Shown here one piece after another: positions 33,079 to 42,971 of a stretch of 64,000 bases of DNA. Position 1 is the stretch's first letter. Each line of letters begins with the position of its first letter. This stretch comes from Colimorpha_A sp045533115 (GTDB lineage: Bacteria > Bacillota > Clostridia > Oscillospirales > CAG-272): NCBI GenBank assembly GCA_045533115.1, contig JAZSHF010000005.1:1-64000 (forward strand). Reading direction: 5' to 3'. The notes under the pieces were generated by a model, which searched no databases, was not told the origin of the DNA, and saw nothing but the letters and a program-made list of their open reading frames with translations. The translations under genes were made by a program, and so were the position numbers.

Positions 33079-34716
33079 TTAGTCAGCCAAAAGCTTCATT
33101 TTCGAAAGCACTCTTGCGAGCTTTTTGCCTCGGGGGAGCATTTCGACCTCTTCGCGCGTAATTCCGCGGATGACGAGGATGGTCAGAGCGTAAACGATCA
33201 CCGCCGTGAAAATCGAAAGAATAAGGGAAATATCCGCAATACCGATAAGCGTATAGTAAAGCTTATACGATCCGATCGCGCCGCCGGCACATACGACAGC
33301 CGAGATGAGCGGCTTGATTATCAGCTTTGCAAAATTCGGCGTGTAGCCTATCTTTTTGCGAATGAAGTAGAAATTCATCGCCGAGATCGTGAAGCAGGAG
33401 AGGATAGCCGAGATGGGCGAGCCCATAACGCCGATATCCTTTACCGAAACGAGAGCCATCGTTGTAATGACCTTTACGACGGCACCGACTGCAACGCTGA
33501 TAACGGGGTAACGCCCGAGCTTATGTGACTGAAGTATCGCCGCTGTCGTCGATATCATACTCATAAAGAATACCGACATAACGTGAACCGAAAGGAGAGG
33601 CCCTGCCGACCTTGCGGCACTTGCCGAGCGGAAAAGGAATGCAACTATCGGTTCTGCAAGAACCGAAATTCCGAAGATACAGGGAAGAATTACGATTATT
33701 CCCATACGGAAGGCGGTATCCATCGTCTTTTTGACCTTTTCGGGCTTGCCCTCGGCGACGGCGACCGAAATGAGCGGTACTATGACCGAGGTTATCGGGT
33801 TGGCGAACGCCAAAATTATGTTACTTATCGGGGTAACGCAGGTCTTTAAGTTTCCGATAAACGCCTTCGTCGCTTCCTGCGTGTAGTTGAGCTGTAATCC
33901 GCGCGACAGGATTATACCGTCAAGCACGTTTGACAGCGTCATAACCGAGCTTGAAAGGGTTATCGGTATCGCGATAGCAATAAGCATCTTGATAATCTTC
34001 GACGCGGAGCTTGTTTCCATACCGTCTTTTAATAGGCCGGCGTATTCGGTATCGTATTTTGCGGGCTTAAAGACGAGCTTTCTTATAATGAGCGACACCA
34101 TTCCCGCCGCAACTCCGACGGTCAGACCGAAGACGGCGTAGGCGGCGACAATATGTGTCGGCTTGCCTGCCTGAACGGCGTAATTTGCAAAGAGGATACC
34201 GAGAGCCATCTTTCCGACTGCCTCGATGACGTTCGAGACCGCCGACGGAACCATATTCTGGTAACCTTGAAAATAGCCCTTGAGCGCCGACGCGATGCAT
34301 ATAAAGAAGAGCGTCGGGGCGATCGCCATAATGCTGAACGACAGATTGTCTATCTTGTACGCCGTCTCAAAGAGCGGCGCACCGAAGAACATTATGGAAG
34401 TGCCGATAAGGCCTATAGCGACGAAAAGCCACATCGCTATCTTCATTATCTTCTTGCTTTCCCGTATATTACCGCTTGCACGGTTTTCCGATATCATCAT
34501 CGAAACGGCGGTAGGCAGTCCCACGTTCGACACGGTATAAAGGAAGGCGTATATGTCGTAGGCATTGTTGTAATATGCCATTCCGCTGTCGGAGAGTATT
34601 CCGCGGAGCGGTATTTTGAGAAGGAGTCCGACCGTCTTGACGAACAGATTTGCTATCGTCAGGGCGAGGACGCCCGAGAGCATTCGGGACGCTCCCTTTC
34701 TTTCCTTTGCACTCAC
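33079..34716 (-). CDS. Polysaccharide/lipid flippase, SpoVB/MurJ-like (MOP superfamily)
   Basis: 545 residues with about 14 hydrophobic segments. It belongs to the MATE-like MOP exporter superfamily, SpoVB/MurJ branch. Typical stretches are ALTIANLFVKTVGLLLKIPL at the start, YFQGYQNMVPSAVSNVIEA, SNVLDGIILSRGLQLNYTQE and a long C-terminal helical tail. It could flip lipid II or an oligosaccharide-lipid. SpoVB itself acts in spore cortex formation, but no other sporulation gene is near. It lies 15 bases after hemZ. Confidence 0.85.
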   Translation of the reverse strand: MSAKERKGASRMLSGVLALTIANLFVKTVGLLLKIPLRGILSDSGMAYYNNAYDIYAFLYTVSNVGLPTAVSMMISENRASGNIRESKKIMKIAMWLFVAIGLIGTSIMFFGAPLFETAYKIDNLSFSIMAIAPTLFFICIASALKGYFQGYQNMVPSAVSNVIEAVGKMALGILFANYAVQAGKPTHIVAAYAVFGLTVGVAAGMVSLIIRKLVFKPAKYDTEYAGLLKDGMETSSASKIIKMLIAIAIPITLSSSVMTLSNVLDGIILSRGLQLNYTQEATKAFIGNLKTCVTPISNIILAFANPITSVIVPLISVAVAEGKPEKVKKTMDTAFRMGIIVILPCIFGISVLAEPIVAFLFRSASAARSAGPLLSVHVMSVFFMSMISTTAAILQSHKLGRYPVISVAVGAVVKVITTMALVSVKDIGVMGSPISAILSCFTISAMNFYFIRKKIGYTPNFAKLIIKPLISAVVCAGGAIGSYKLYYTLIGIADISLILSIFTAVIVYALTILVIRGITREEVEMLPRGKKLARVLSKMKLLAD

Positions 34717-34731
34717 TTTTTTAACCCTTTT

Positions 34732-36165
34732 TTACTTATTTATATATTCGTATGTGTATTTCGGCTCGAATATTCGCTCGATCTTGCCGCCACGATTTAA
34801 GAATTTGCTGACAGCCCCCGCACCGACGGCGTAGATGTCCTGAAGCTCTTCCATTATAAATATGTTGTAAAGCCCCTCATATCCGTCACGGCAGAAGCCG
34901 ACGTTCTCGAGATTCCCCTGCGCGTTCTTTTGGCGGTAGAGGTAGTAGGGGAAATATCCCGCCTGACCGAGCGCCCTTTGGGCGTAATCGACGCAGGAAG
35001 CACTTACACCACCGAAAAAGGAGTATATACCGCGCTTGTCACCGCCGAGAAGCGCCTCGGTCGTAAACGACGCGGCACGCTTGACGCAGTAGGTATGAAC
35101 CGTTACGTTTTGCGGGGAAAGGTCGATTATCTTGTCGACGGTCGAGCAGAAGCTTTCCTCGGTTGCCGTCGGAAGCCCTGCGATAAGGTCGGTGTTTATG
35201 CTTCTTATACCGCTTTTTACCGCAATTTCATAAGCACGGTAGAAATCGTCGACGGTATGACGGCGGCCGATTTCACTCAGAACACCGTCATCGAGAATTT
35301 GCGGATTTATGCTCGTTCTGTCAACGCCGAACGAGGTCATAATATCAAACTTTTCCTTTGTCACGGTGTCGGGACGTCCCGCCTCGACGGTAAATTCGAG
35401 GATATTATGCCCCTTTATATTATCCACGACTGTGGAAAGCAGACGGTGAAGCTGCTTTTCGTTAAGGACGGTAGGGGTTCCGCCGCCGATATAGACGGTC
35501 TTTATCCTTTTGCCCGCCTCGTTTATCTGTCTGCACCTGTTCTCAATATCAAGACAGAGCTTGTCAAGATAATCGGGGAGCGTCGCGAGGTATCGCGGGG
35601 TAGAATACGATACGAAGGAGCAGTAACCGCACCTCGTCGGGCAGAACGGAATTGATATATAAAGGGAACAGGTGTCGGAGCCGAGCAGCGAACGCGCGTA
35701 TTTCTGACGCTCGTTTACCTCGGTGAGCAGCTCGGCTTTCTCCTTTCGGATAAGGAAATCCGAAACGAGAGCATTTACTGCCTCGTCCCTCGTCAGCCCG
35801 TTTTTTACAAGCTCCTCTGCGAGCTTCGACGGGCGGACGCCCGTTGAAATTCCCCAAGGGGGTGCCTGACCGAGTAAAACCCCGCCCGCACGCTGAAATG
35901 CCTTTCCGACTGCGAGCTTTTTTGCGCGGTCGGGGGTTCGTATTTCATTCGCTTCTGCTTCGCCCCTGCCCGAAGCGGTCGTTTTTCCGTCGAAAAGCGT
36001 CACTTCCGCATAAAAAACGCCGTTTTCCCCGCGCAAAACCACGTTTGCTTCGGGAATTTCTCCCGTCTGAACTTCGTTTTCGGGGAACTTCGCACCGGGG
36101 AAGAAGATAAGACATAGATTTTGGCAATAGGTTCTTTTTATATCGCCCTCGATCTTAACTATCAT
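34732..36165 (-). CDS. hemZ: Coproporphyrinogen dehydrogenase HemZ-like radical SAM protein
   Basis: 477 residues. The N-terminal part (about 1-160) is HemZ-specific. It is followed by a radical SAM barrel with the cluster motif CPTRCGYCSF (about 173-182), VYIGGGTPTVL and the HemN-like SINTDLIAGLP. B. subtilis HemZ is a related oxygen-independent enzyme of uncertain physiological activity. In this setting, with no other haem genes, true coproporphyrinogen oxidation is unproven. Overlaps dtd by four bases. Confidence 0.88.
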   Translation of the reverse strand: MIVKIEGDIKRTYCQNLCLIFFPGAKFPENEVQTGEIPEANVVLRGENGVFYAEVTLFDGKTTASGRGEAEANEIRTPDRAKKLAVGKAFQRAGGVLLGQAPPWGISTGVRPSKLAEELVKNGLTRDEAVNALVSDFLIRKEKAELLTEVNERQKYARSLLGSDTCSLYISIPFCPTRCGYCSFVSYSTPRYLATLPDYLDKLCLDIENRCRQINEAGKRIKTVYIGGGTPTVLNEKQLHRLLSTVVDNIKGHNILEFTVEAGRPDTVTKEKFDIMTSFGVDRTSINPQILDDGVLSEIGRRHTVDDFYRAYEIAVKSGIRSINTDLIAGLPTATEESFCSTVDKIIDLSPQNVTVHTYCVKRAASFTTEALLGGDKRGIYSFFGGVSASCVDYAQRALGQAGYFPYYLYRQKNAQGNLENVGFCRDGYEGLYNIFIMEELQDIYAVGAGAVSKFLNRGGKIERIFEPKYTYEYINK

Positions 36166-36626
36166 TTTTTGTCCCCTCGAAGCTCGTCGGTGTCGAGGAT
36201 TATCGTCACGGGGCCGTCGTTAAGAAGCTCGACCTTCATATCCGCGCCGAAAATTCCGCGCTCAGTCTTACATTCCGAGAGGGCTTTTACCTTGTCTGTA
36301 AAATATTCGTAAAGCTCGTTTGCGCGGACGGGGCCTTCTGAGGCAAAAAAGTCTGGGCGGTTACCGTGGACGCAGTTTGCGTAGAGGGTAAACTGCGAAA
36401 TTACGAGAATTTCGCCGCCTATTTGGTTAAGCGACAGGTTCATTTTGCCGTTCTCGTCGCAAAAAATTCTCATTTTTGCAATTTTAGCCGCCAAAATATC
36501 GGCTTCCGCTTCACTGTCGCCCTTTCCGACGCCGAGAAGCACGAGAAATCCCTGCCCTATCTTGCCGACGACCTCGTTTTCAACCGTGACCGAGGCGTAT
36601 TTTACTCTTTGAATTACCGCCTTCAC
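36162..36626 (-). CDS. dtd: D-aminoacyl-tRNA deacylase
   Basis: 154 residues. It hydrolyses D-aminoacyl-tRNA. The start MKAVIQRVKYASVTVENEVVG and the active-site motifs SQFTLYANC and NRPDFFASEGP (family GxRPSF / N-x-P) are present. It overlaps both neighbours by four bases, hence strict coupling with rel and hemZ. The rel-dtd pairing is the usual Bacillota arrangement. Confidence 0.96.
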   Translation of the reverse strand: MKAVIQRVKYASVTVENEVVGKIGQGFLVLLGVGKGDSEAEADILAAKIAKMRIFCDENGKMNLSLNQIGGEILVISQFTLYANCVHGNRPDFFASEGPVRANELYEYFTDKVKALSECKTERGIFGADMKVELLNDGPVTIILDTDELRGDKK

Positions 36627-38845
36627 GTCGTATAACCTCTACTTACTTCCTCAACGTTGTCGACAGAGCGCAGACGCGAGAGGATAGATTTGAAATGGTC
36701 AAGATTTTTACAGCTGACCGTAAGCTCGACTATCGTGCAGTCGGAGCGGTTGTGCGTTGCTATGCCGAGAAGCGCGACGCGCATATCGGCAGGCGCCATC
36801 GTAATGTCGGCGATAAGGCGGATACCGGGCTGTGCGGTAATTCTTATATGCGCCTCAAACTCACCGCCGTGCATCGAGGTGCTTTCCCAGCGCGCATTTA
36901 CCCAGCGGTCGATATATGCGGGGTTTTTAAGTCCCGAAATGACGTTCGGGCAGTCCTGCTTGTGAACCGAAATGCCGTATCCCTTGGTTATAAAGCCGAT
37001 GACCGAGTCTCCGGGGAGAGGGTTACAGCACTTGCTGAACTTGACGGATAGACCCTCGACGCCGTCGATGATAACTCCGCTCGTCGACTTCTTGCGCTTT
37101 ACGGTCTGAACGTCAGACGCTTCGACGATAGCGGGCGTTTCGTCCTTGACTACGCGGTCGAACTCGTCTCTTATCTTGGTTCCGATCTTCGAAACGGTAA
37201 TTCCGCCGTAGCCTATCGTATTGTAAAGGTCTTCAATATCCTGAATGCCGATACGCTTCGCGACGTTGAGAAGAATTTCGGCCTTCTGCGCGTCGGTACA
37301 CGCCTTGCCGATGCGCTTGAATTCGCGCTCGATCTCGATACGGCCGACGTTGATGTTCTCGGGACGCTGCTCCTTCTTGAACCATTGGCGTATCTTGTTT
37401 CGCGCTTCGCCTGTGCGGACTATCTTCATCCAGTCACGCGACGGGCCTCGCGATGCGGCGGAGGTAATTATCTCAACGATCTCGCCGTTTTGCGGAGCGC
37501 GGTCGATAGGAACTATCATACCGTTTATCTTCGCTCCTACCATCTTGTTACCGACGGCGGAGTGAATTGCATACGCGAAGTCGATGACGGTCGCGCCCTG
37601 CGGGAGCGTTATAATGTCGCCCTTGGGGGTAAAGACGAAGACCTCGTCGTGCATTATATCTATTTTGAGTGCCTGAAGAAATTCCTCGGGGTCGCGCGTG
37701 TCGTCCTCAGTTTCAATGAGCTTCGCTATCCAGGAAAGCTTGCGGTCAATCTCTTCTCTGCTCTCCTCGCCGCTCTTGTATTTCCAGTGTGCGGCGACAC
37801 CGTATTCTGCGACACGGTGCATTTCCCAGGTTCTTATCTGAACCTCAAAGGGAATGGCGTTTCTTCCCATAACGGTTGTGTGCAGAGAACGGTACATATT
37901 AGGCTTCGGGGTGGAAATATAGTCCTTGAAGCGTCCGGGCACCATATTGAACATTTCGTGTATCATACCGAGGACGACGTAGCATTCCTCCTCGGTGTCG
38001 ACGATGACTCGGAGCGCGTAGAAGTCGAATATCTCCTCAAAGCTCTTATTCTGCTGATACATCTTGCGGTAGATGCTGTAAACGCTCTTTACGCGTCCTT
38101 CAAGTGTGAACTTGATTCCCGCTCCCGTCAGCTTGTCGGAGACGCGTTTACGCATCTGCTCGATGAAGTCGCGGCTCTCGCCGTAACGCTTTTCGATGTC
38201 GTTACGGATCTCCTCGTGTCCGATCGGATCGAGGTATTCGAGAGAACGGTTTTCAAGCTCGTGCTTCATTCTCTGCATACCGAGCCGGTGAGCAAGGGGC
38301 GCGTAAACGTGCATCGTTTCAAGGGCGGTGCTTCGTCTCTTTTCGTCCTTCTTTACGCCGAGGGTACGCATATTGTGAAGTCGGTCACAGAGCTTTACGA
38401 AGATAACTCGGACGTCCTTCGCCATGGCGAGGAACATCTTACGAAGGTCCTCAACGTGCTGCTCCTCTTTATCCGAAAAGGGAATACGGACGAGCTTCGT
38501 CAGGCCGTCAACGAGGTGTGCAACGTCCTCCCCGAACGCCTTTTTTATCATCGTAAGGTCGATAAGCTCGCCGCAGTCCTCGACGGTATCGTGAAGAAGC
38601 GCGGCGCAGATCGAATCGGTGTCGAGACCGAGCCCTACCGCTATTTCGGCAACGGCAACGGGGTGGCTTATATAAGGGTCTCCGCTGTAACGGTACTGAC
38701 CCTCGTGAAGCTCCCTTGCGAGCTCGTAGGCACGCATTATCTTGTCGGTGTCGTAGTGCTTACCCGACTTTTCGATGGCAGATAGAAGCTTTCCTATGCC
38801 CGTCGGGTCGTTTTTTACTGTTTCGTTAGCTGCTTGTATATGCAT
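36623..38845 (-). CDS. rel: Bifunctional (p)ppGpp synthetase/hydrolase
   Basis: 740 residues, the long Rel/SpoT type controlling the stringent response. In order: HD hydrolase (YISHPVAVAEI, LLHDTVEDCG, about 45-200), synthetase (GRVKSVYSIYRKM, YRSLHTTVMG, about 245-370), TGS (VFTPKGDIITLPQGATVIDF, about 410-470), zinc-finger-like CCNPLPGD, and ACT domain at the end. The start lies 31 bases inside recJ with GGAAAG just upstream. No other start fits as well. The gene apt, normally between recJ and rel, is absent. Confidence 0.97.
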   Translation of the reverse strand: MHIQAANETVKNDPTGIGKLLSAIEKSGKHYDTDKIMRAYELARELHEGQYRYSGDPYISHPVAVAEIAVGLGLDTDSICAALLHDTVEDCGELIDLTMIKKAFGEDVAHLVDGLTKLVRIPFSDKEEQHVEDLRKMFLAMAKDVRVIFVKLCDRLHNMRTLGVKKDEKRRSTALETMHVYAPLAHRLGMQRMKHELENRSLEYLDPIGHEEIRNDIEKRYGESRDFIEQMRKRVSDKLTGAGIKFTLEGRVKSVYSIYRKMYQQNKSFEEIFDFYALRVIVDTEEECYVVLGMIHEMFNMVPGRFKDYISTPKPNMYRSLHTTVMGRNAIPFEVQIRTWEMHRVAEYGVAAHWKYKSGEESREEIDRKLSWIAKLIETEDDTRDPEEFLQALKIDIMHDEVFVFTPKGDIITLPQGATVIDFAYAIHSAVGNKMVGAKINGMIVPIDRAPQNGEIVEIITSAASRGPSRDWMKIVRTGEARNKIRQWFKKEQRPENINVGRIEIEREFKRIGKACTDAQKAEILLNVAKRIGIQDIEDLYNTIGYGGITVSKIGTKIRDEFDRVVKDETPAIVEASDVQTVKRKKSTSGVIIDGVEGLSVKFSKCCNPLPGDSVIGFITKGYGISVHKQDCPNVISGLKNPAYIDRWVNARWESTSMHGGEFEAHIRITAQPGIRLIADITMAPADMRVALLGIATHNRSDCTIVELTVSCKNLDHFKSILSRLRSVDNVEEVSRGYTT

Positions 38846-40935
38846 GATCTTTCCAAATCTACTTTCGTTTCAATGTGAGGGACGGCAATAAAGACGCTTT
38901 CGCTTCCTTTTTCGCCGTCGGTACCGCTCAGGGTAATAACTCCGCTTTCGCTTAAAATATCAAGAACGAGGCGGAGCTTTATATAGCTCATATCACCGCC
39001 GTTTATGGGAATAAGCGCGTGAAGAAGCGAGCGCAACGGTATCGAAGCGCCGTCCTCGGGCGTCGTTCTTTTAAGGTGGAGATAGGTGCTGACGAAATCA
39101 GCGCGGACGGGAATGTTTTTGCCGGGCGGCGTAACGCCGTCGATGATGCTTAAATATTCGTCATATTCCTTTTCGCGTTCAGTGCGTTGCTCGTTTGAAC
39201 GGCGTATATCACGGAGCAGTATTTGCTCGCTTTTTGCGCCGCGGAATTCGTTTATACCGAGCTTAAAGGCGATGTCGACCTTATCGGACGGCGAAAATCC
39301 AAGCTCCTCGGGGGAGCTTCCGAAGAACACGGCGGAAATGCGCTTGCCGTTTCCTTCGAGGAGATATTTCGTGTGTCTGCCCTGACCCATTGAGGTCGCC
39401 TCAATGACCGTCAGCGACGGGCAGTAGAAGGACGGCTGCGGATTTCCGACACCGCACGGCTCGATAAGCTCAAGCTCTGATGCCAAAGTTAGCGTCATTT
39501 CGCTCGGCGAAAGCTCAAAATCAAGCTCGAGCGTCGGGGAAGCCGACTCTTTTCCGAGAGCCGAGAGGGCGTATTCCTTCAGCTTTTTCTTGAACGGCTC
39601 GAGGTTTTCTTCCTTTACGGTAAGACCTGCCGCCAGCTCGTGACCGCCGAATTTTTCGAGCAGGTCGGAGCAGTGGACGAGAGCCTCGACGAGGTTCATT
39701 CCCTTGACGCTTCGCCCGGAGCCCTTGCCGACACCGTCCTCAAACGAGATTATGATGGACGGCTTGCCGTATTTTTCGGTAATGCGTGAGGAAACGATGC
39801 CGATAACGCCGTGGTTCCAGCCCGTGTCGTCAAGAACGATGACGGGGGAATTCAGAGCAAGTTCATTTTCGATTCGTTCCTTTAAGGAATCGACTATCTT
39901 GTTTTCCTCGTTTTGTCTTTGAGAATTTATAAGACACAGCTCTTCCGCGATTTCGCGTATTTCGTCGGGATCGCGGGAGAGAAACAGCTCCGCGGCACGC
40001 GATGCCGACGCCATTCTGCCCGCCGCATTTATGCGGGGTGCGATGGTGAAGCTGATGACGGAGGATGTCATTTTGCGCTTTTTGCTCGGCGCCTTTACCG
40101 CGTCAACGGCGTCGAGAAGCGCGGTAATTCCCGCTCGGGGCGATCTCTCCATATAAGACAGACCCATACTTACGATAAGCCGATTTTCATTCACGAGCGG
40201 CATAACGTCCGCAACGGTTCCGAGCGCGGCGAGGTCGATATATTTTTTGCAAATATCGGTCAAAAAACCGTCGGTCGGGGTTCCTCGCCTTACGCGGAGC
40301 GTGTATTCTATCGCGGTCACGAGCTTGAACGCAACTCCGACGCCGGCAAGCTCCTTAAAGGGGTAGGGGCAGTCGGGACGGTGAGGGTTCACGACGGCGG
40401 CAGCCATCGGTATCTCGCCGCGGCACTCGTGGTGGTCGGTTATTACCATATCGCAGCCGAGTGACGCGCAGTATTCAGCCTCATCGACGGCGGTAATGCC
40501 CGTGTCGACGGTGATTATGAGGTTCGTTCCGCCCCCGACCAGCTTGTCGATTGCCTCGCGGTTAACGCCATAGCCTTCGCCGACGCGGTTCGGAATGTGA
40601 TATTCCGTTTCCACGCCGTTGTCGCGGAAGTAAAGGGAGAGCAGGCAGGTCGACGACACGCCGTCGACGTCGTAGTCGCCGTAAATTGCGATTTTCTCGC
40701 CCTTTTCCATCGCGTCGGCGATCCTGTCCGCCGCCTTTTTCATATCCGCCATCAGAAACGGATCGTGGAAAAGCTCGGCTTCGAGCCGTATAAATGCGGA
40801 GGCATCCGCAGGCGTTACGTATCCGCGGTTGTAGAGCAGATTTGCAGTCGGGATCGATACACCGAGCGTTTGTGCGATATTCATTATTTCGGGAGAATCG
40901 GAACGCGATCCGATGTTCCATATTTTTTTCGCCAT
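38815..40935 (-). CDS. recJ: Single-stranded-DNA-specific exonuclease RecJ
   Basis: 706 residues, 5'-3' exonuclease. DHH domain with IYGDYDVDGVSS, TVDTGITA and ITDHHE. DHHA1 domain with SGRSVKGMNL and KFGGHELAAGL (family GGH). Then an OB-fold part with CGVGNPQPSF. The C-terminal extension of about 130 residues is less conserved. It heads the overlapping recJ-rel-dtd-hemZ-flippase operon, and its RBS AAAGGAGG is strong. Confidence 0.96.
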   Translation of the reverse strand: MAKKIWNIGSRSDSPEIMNIAQTLGVSIPTANLLYNRGYVTPADASAFIRLEAELFHDPFLMADMKKAADRIADAMEKGEKIAIYGDYDVDGVSSTCLLSLYFRDNGVETEYHIPNRVGEGYGVNREAIDKLVGGGTNLIITVDTGITAVDEAEYCASLGCDMVITDHHECRGEIPMAAAVVNPHRPDCPYPFKELAGVGVAFKLVTAIEYTLRVRRGTPTDGFLTDICKKYIDLAALGTVADVMPLVNENRLIVSMGLSYMERSPRAGITALLDAVDAVKAPSKKRKMTSSVISFTIAPRINAAGRMASASRAAELFLSRDPDEIREIAEELCLINSQRQNEENKIVDSLKERIENELALNSPVIVLDDTGWNHGVIGIVSSRITEKYGKPSIIISFEDGVGKGSGRSVKGMNLVEALVHCSDLLEKFGGHELAAGLTVKEENLEPFKKKLKEYALSALGKESASPTLELDFELSPSEMTLTLASELELIEPCGVGNPQPSFYCPSLTVIEATSMGQGRHTKYLLEGNGKRISAVFFGSSPEELGFSPSDKVDIAFKLGINEFRGAKSEQILLRDIRRSNEQRTEREKEYDEYLSIIDGVTPPGKNIPVRADFVSTYLHLKRTTPEDGASIPLRSLLHALIPINGGDMSYIKLRLVLDILSESGVITLSGTDGEKGSESVFIAVPHIETKVDLERSCIYKQLTKQ

Positions 40936-41014
40936 AACGTGCCTCCTTTCGTGATGATTTTGATTTTTTAACGTCCGATTTCCCTTCCGTTAAGGGAGAT
41001 GCGCCGCGATGTTA

Positions 41015-41171
41015 GCCTTCCCCAGCGGGGGAAGGGGGACCGCGGGCGCTGCGCCCGCGGTGGATGAGGTGTTCTAAAAGTGAAGTAACATTACTTCTGG
41101 CACACGGCGGCTTTGCCGCCTAACCTCATCCGACTTCGCTTCGCTCAGCCACCTTCCCCAAGGGGGAAGCC
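41015..41171. repeat. MITE-like palindromic element (family A)
   Basis: GCCTTCCCCAGCGGGGGAAGG and CCTTCCCCAAGGGGGAAGC arms, with a GCGGGCGCTGCGCCCGC inner palindrome. It lies between recJ and the oxidoreductase gene. Confidence 0.75.
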
Positions 41172-41177
41172 TTTTTA

Positions 41178-42755
41178 TTAAAACCTCTTATATCTCTTAA
41201 TTATCTCCTCGGCGACTTTGATGCCGTCGACGGCGGCAGAGGTTATACCGCCCGCATATCCGGCACCCTCGCCGCAGGGATAAATATTATCAAAGCCCTC
41301 GGCAATAAGCGCCTCGTTTCTCATAATTCGTAACGGCGCAGAGGTTCTGCTCTCAACTCCCGTCAAGATCGCCGACGGGCTTGAAAAGCCCTTTATTTTA
41401 TGTTCAAAATCGCGGATACCAAGATCAAGCATCGACGAAATGCGCTCGGGGAAGAGCTTTCTCAGGTCGGCTTCCTTGACCTTTCCCTTTCGGTAGGTCG
41501 GGCTGACACGGGACGGAGACCGTCCGCTTGTGCCGTGAAGAAAATCGCCGACCGTCATTATCGGCGCGGAATAATCGCCTCCGCCGAGCTTGAATGCATC
41601 TCGCTCAAGCCTGCGCTGGAATTCGATAGGATCACCGTCGGGCATTACGTTTACGGCAAGCGCGGAATTGGAGTTAACGCCGTCGCGCTTATAACGCGAC
41701 ATTCCGTTCGTAACCACGCCTTCCTCTTCCGATGCGGCGGCAACTACCTCGCCGCCGGGACACATACAAAATGAGTAAACGCAGTCCTCGCCGATACGCT
41801 TTGAAAGTGTATATTCAGCGGCACCGAGTCGGCTGTCGCCCGCGTGTTTGCCGTAAACGGCACGGTCAATGTCCTCTCTTAAATGCTCAATACGAACACC
41901 GACCGAAAAGGGCTTTGGAACAAGCTTAAAGCCCGCGCCTTTAAGATAATAATATGTATCTCTTGCGCTGTGACCGATTGCGAGAATAACGGCGGAGCAG
42001 GGAATCTCTCCGTTATTCGTCTTAACGGCATTTGCCTTGCCGCCATTCATTACTATTCCGTCAAGACGCGTGTTATATCTTATTTCGCCGCCAAGCTCGG
42101 TTATCCGCGCGGCGACGTTATTTACTACTCCAAGGAGCTTGTCGGTGCCGATATGAGGCTTCGCGTGAAGAAGCACCTCCTTCGGCGCGCCAAAGGAATA
42201 AAGCCGATGAAGAACGTAACCGACGCGCGCGTCGTTTATGCGAGTGACGAGCTTGCCGTCGGAAAAGGTGCCTGCGCCGCCCGCGCCGAACTGAATATTG
42301 CTCTCGGTGTCAAGAATTCCGTCGCGGGAAAATCTTCCGACCTTCTGGGTGCGGGTGAGTACGTTGTCGCCGCGCTCAATAACTATCGGGCGGTAACCCT
42401 TTTCGGCAAGCATAAGAGCGGAAAACATTCCGCAAGGCCCGAAGCCGACGACGACGGGACGCTCGGTCATAATTTCGTTTCCCGAGCTTACTCCGTCGAG
42501 CGGATCGCTTTCGTATAGCTCTGCCGCGTCAATGGCTTTAAGCTCATTTTCTGTCAGATCGTTTGCCACTTCAACGGCAACCGACCATACGAACGTGACC
42601 TCTCTGCGCCGAGTATCAACGGAGCGGCGGAAAATATGCTTATTTATAATATCCTTTTTGAGAGTGAACGGAGCAAGCCGAGAACAGGCCTGCTCCATTA
42701 CCTCGCTTTCCGACACCGATATCGGTGTGCGGATGTTTCGTATTACAATTTTCAT
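41178..42755 (-). CDS. FAD-dependent oxidoreductase (COG2509 type)
   Basis: 525 residues from ATG 42755. Upstream frame is repeat-derived. An N-terminal domain of about 90 residues (MKIVIRNIRTPISVSESEVM) is followed by an FAD-binding Rossmann fold with VVVGFGPCGMFSALMLAEKG, SNIQFGAGGAGTFSDGKL in the middle, and CGEGAGYAGGITSAAVDGIK at the end. Proteins of this group are widespread in Clostridia and annotated as uncharacterised FAD-dependent dehydrogenases. Substrate unknown. Confidence 0.85.
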   Translation of the reverse strand: MKIVIRNIRTPISVSESEVMEQACSRLAPFTLKKDIINKHIFRRSVDTRRREVTFVWSVAVEVANDLTENELKAIDAAELYESDPLDGVSSGNEIMTERPVVVGFGPCGMFSALMLAEKGYRPIVIERGDNVLTRTQKVGRFSRDGILDTESNIQFGAGGAGTFSDGKLVTRINDARVGYVLHRLYSFGAPKEVLLHAKPHIGTDKLLGVVNNVAARITELGGEIRYNTRLDGIVMNGGKANAVKTNNGEIPCSAVILAIGHSARDTYYYLKGAGFKLVPKPFSVGVRIEHLREDIDRAVYGKHAGDSRLGAAEYTLSKRIGEDCVYSFCMCPGGEVVAAASEEEGVVTNGMSRYKRDGVNSNSALAVNVMPDGDPIEFQRRLERDAFKLGGGDYSAPIMTVGDFLHGTSGRSPSRVSPTYRKGKVKEADLRKLFPERISSMLDLGIRDFEHKIKGFSSPSAILTGVESRTSAPLRIMRNEALIAEGFDNIYPCGEGAGYAGGITSAAVDGIKVAEEIIKRYKRF

Positions 42756-42799
42756 TTTTGACCTGTTATTTGCAGTTAAAATAATCGGGGCATTGTTAT

Positions 42800-42933
42800 A
42801 CCTTCTCCGGCGGGAGAACGGTGCGGTAGTTTGCGCTTTGCGCAACCTACTATGGTCGGATGAGGTGTCGAATAAGGGAACTTACTCCTCATCCACCACC
42901 TTCGGTGGTTCCCCTTCTCCCTCAGGAGAAGGT
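42800..42933. repeat. MITE-like palindromic element (family A)
   Basis: ACCTTCTCCGGCGGGAGAA and CCTTCTCCCTCAGGAGAAGGT arms. It lies between the oxidoreductase and cdaR. Confidence 0.7.
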
Positions 42934-42971
42934 CAACAACGTGTCGAAGCATCGGGGCGTTCTTTTGCCTT

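Noticed and set aside
37385..38785. 466-codon plus-strand frame opposite rel
   Set aside because: Fully antisense to the conserved (p)ppGpp synthetase/hydrolase. No recognisable domain or ribosome-binding site.
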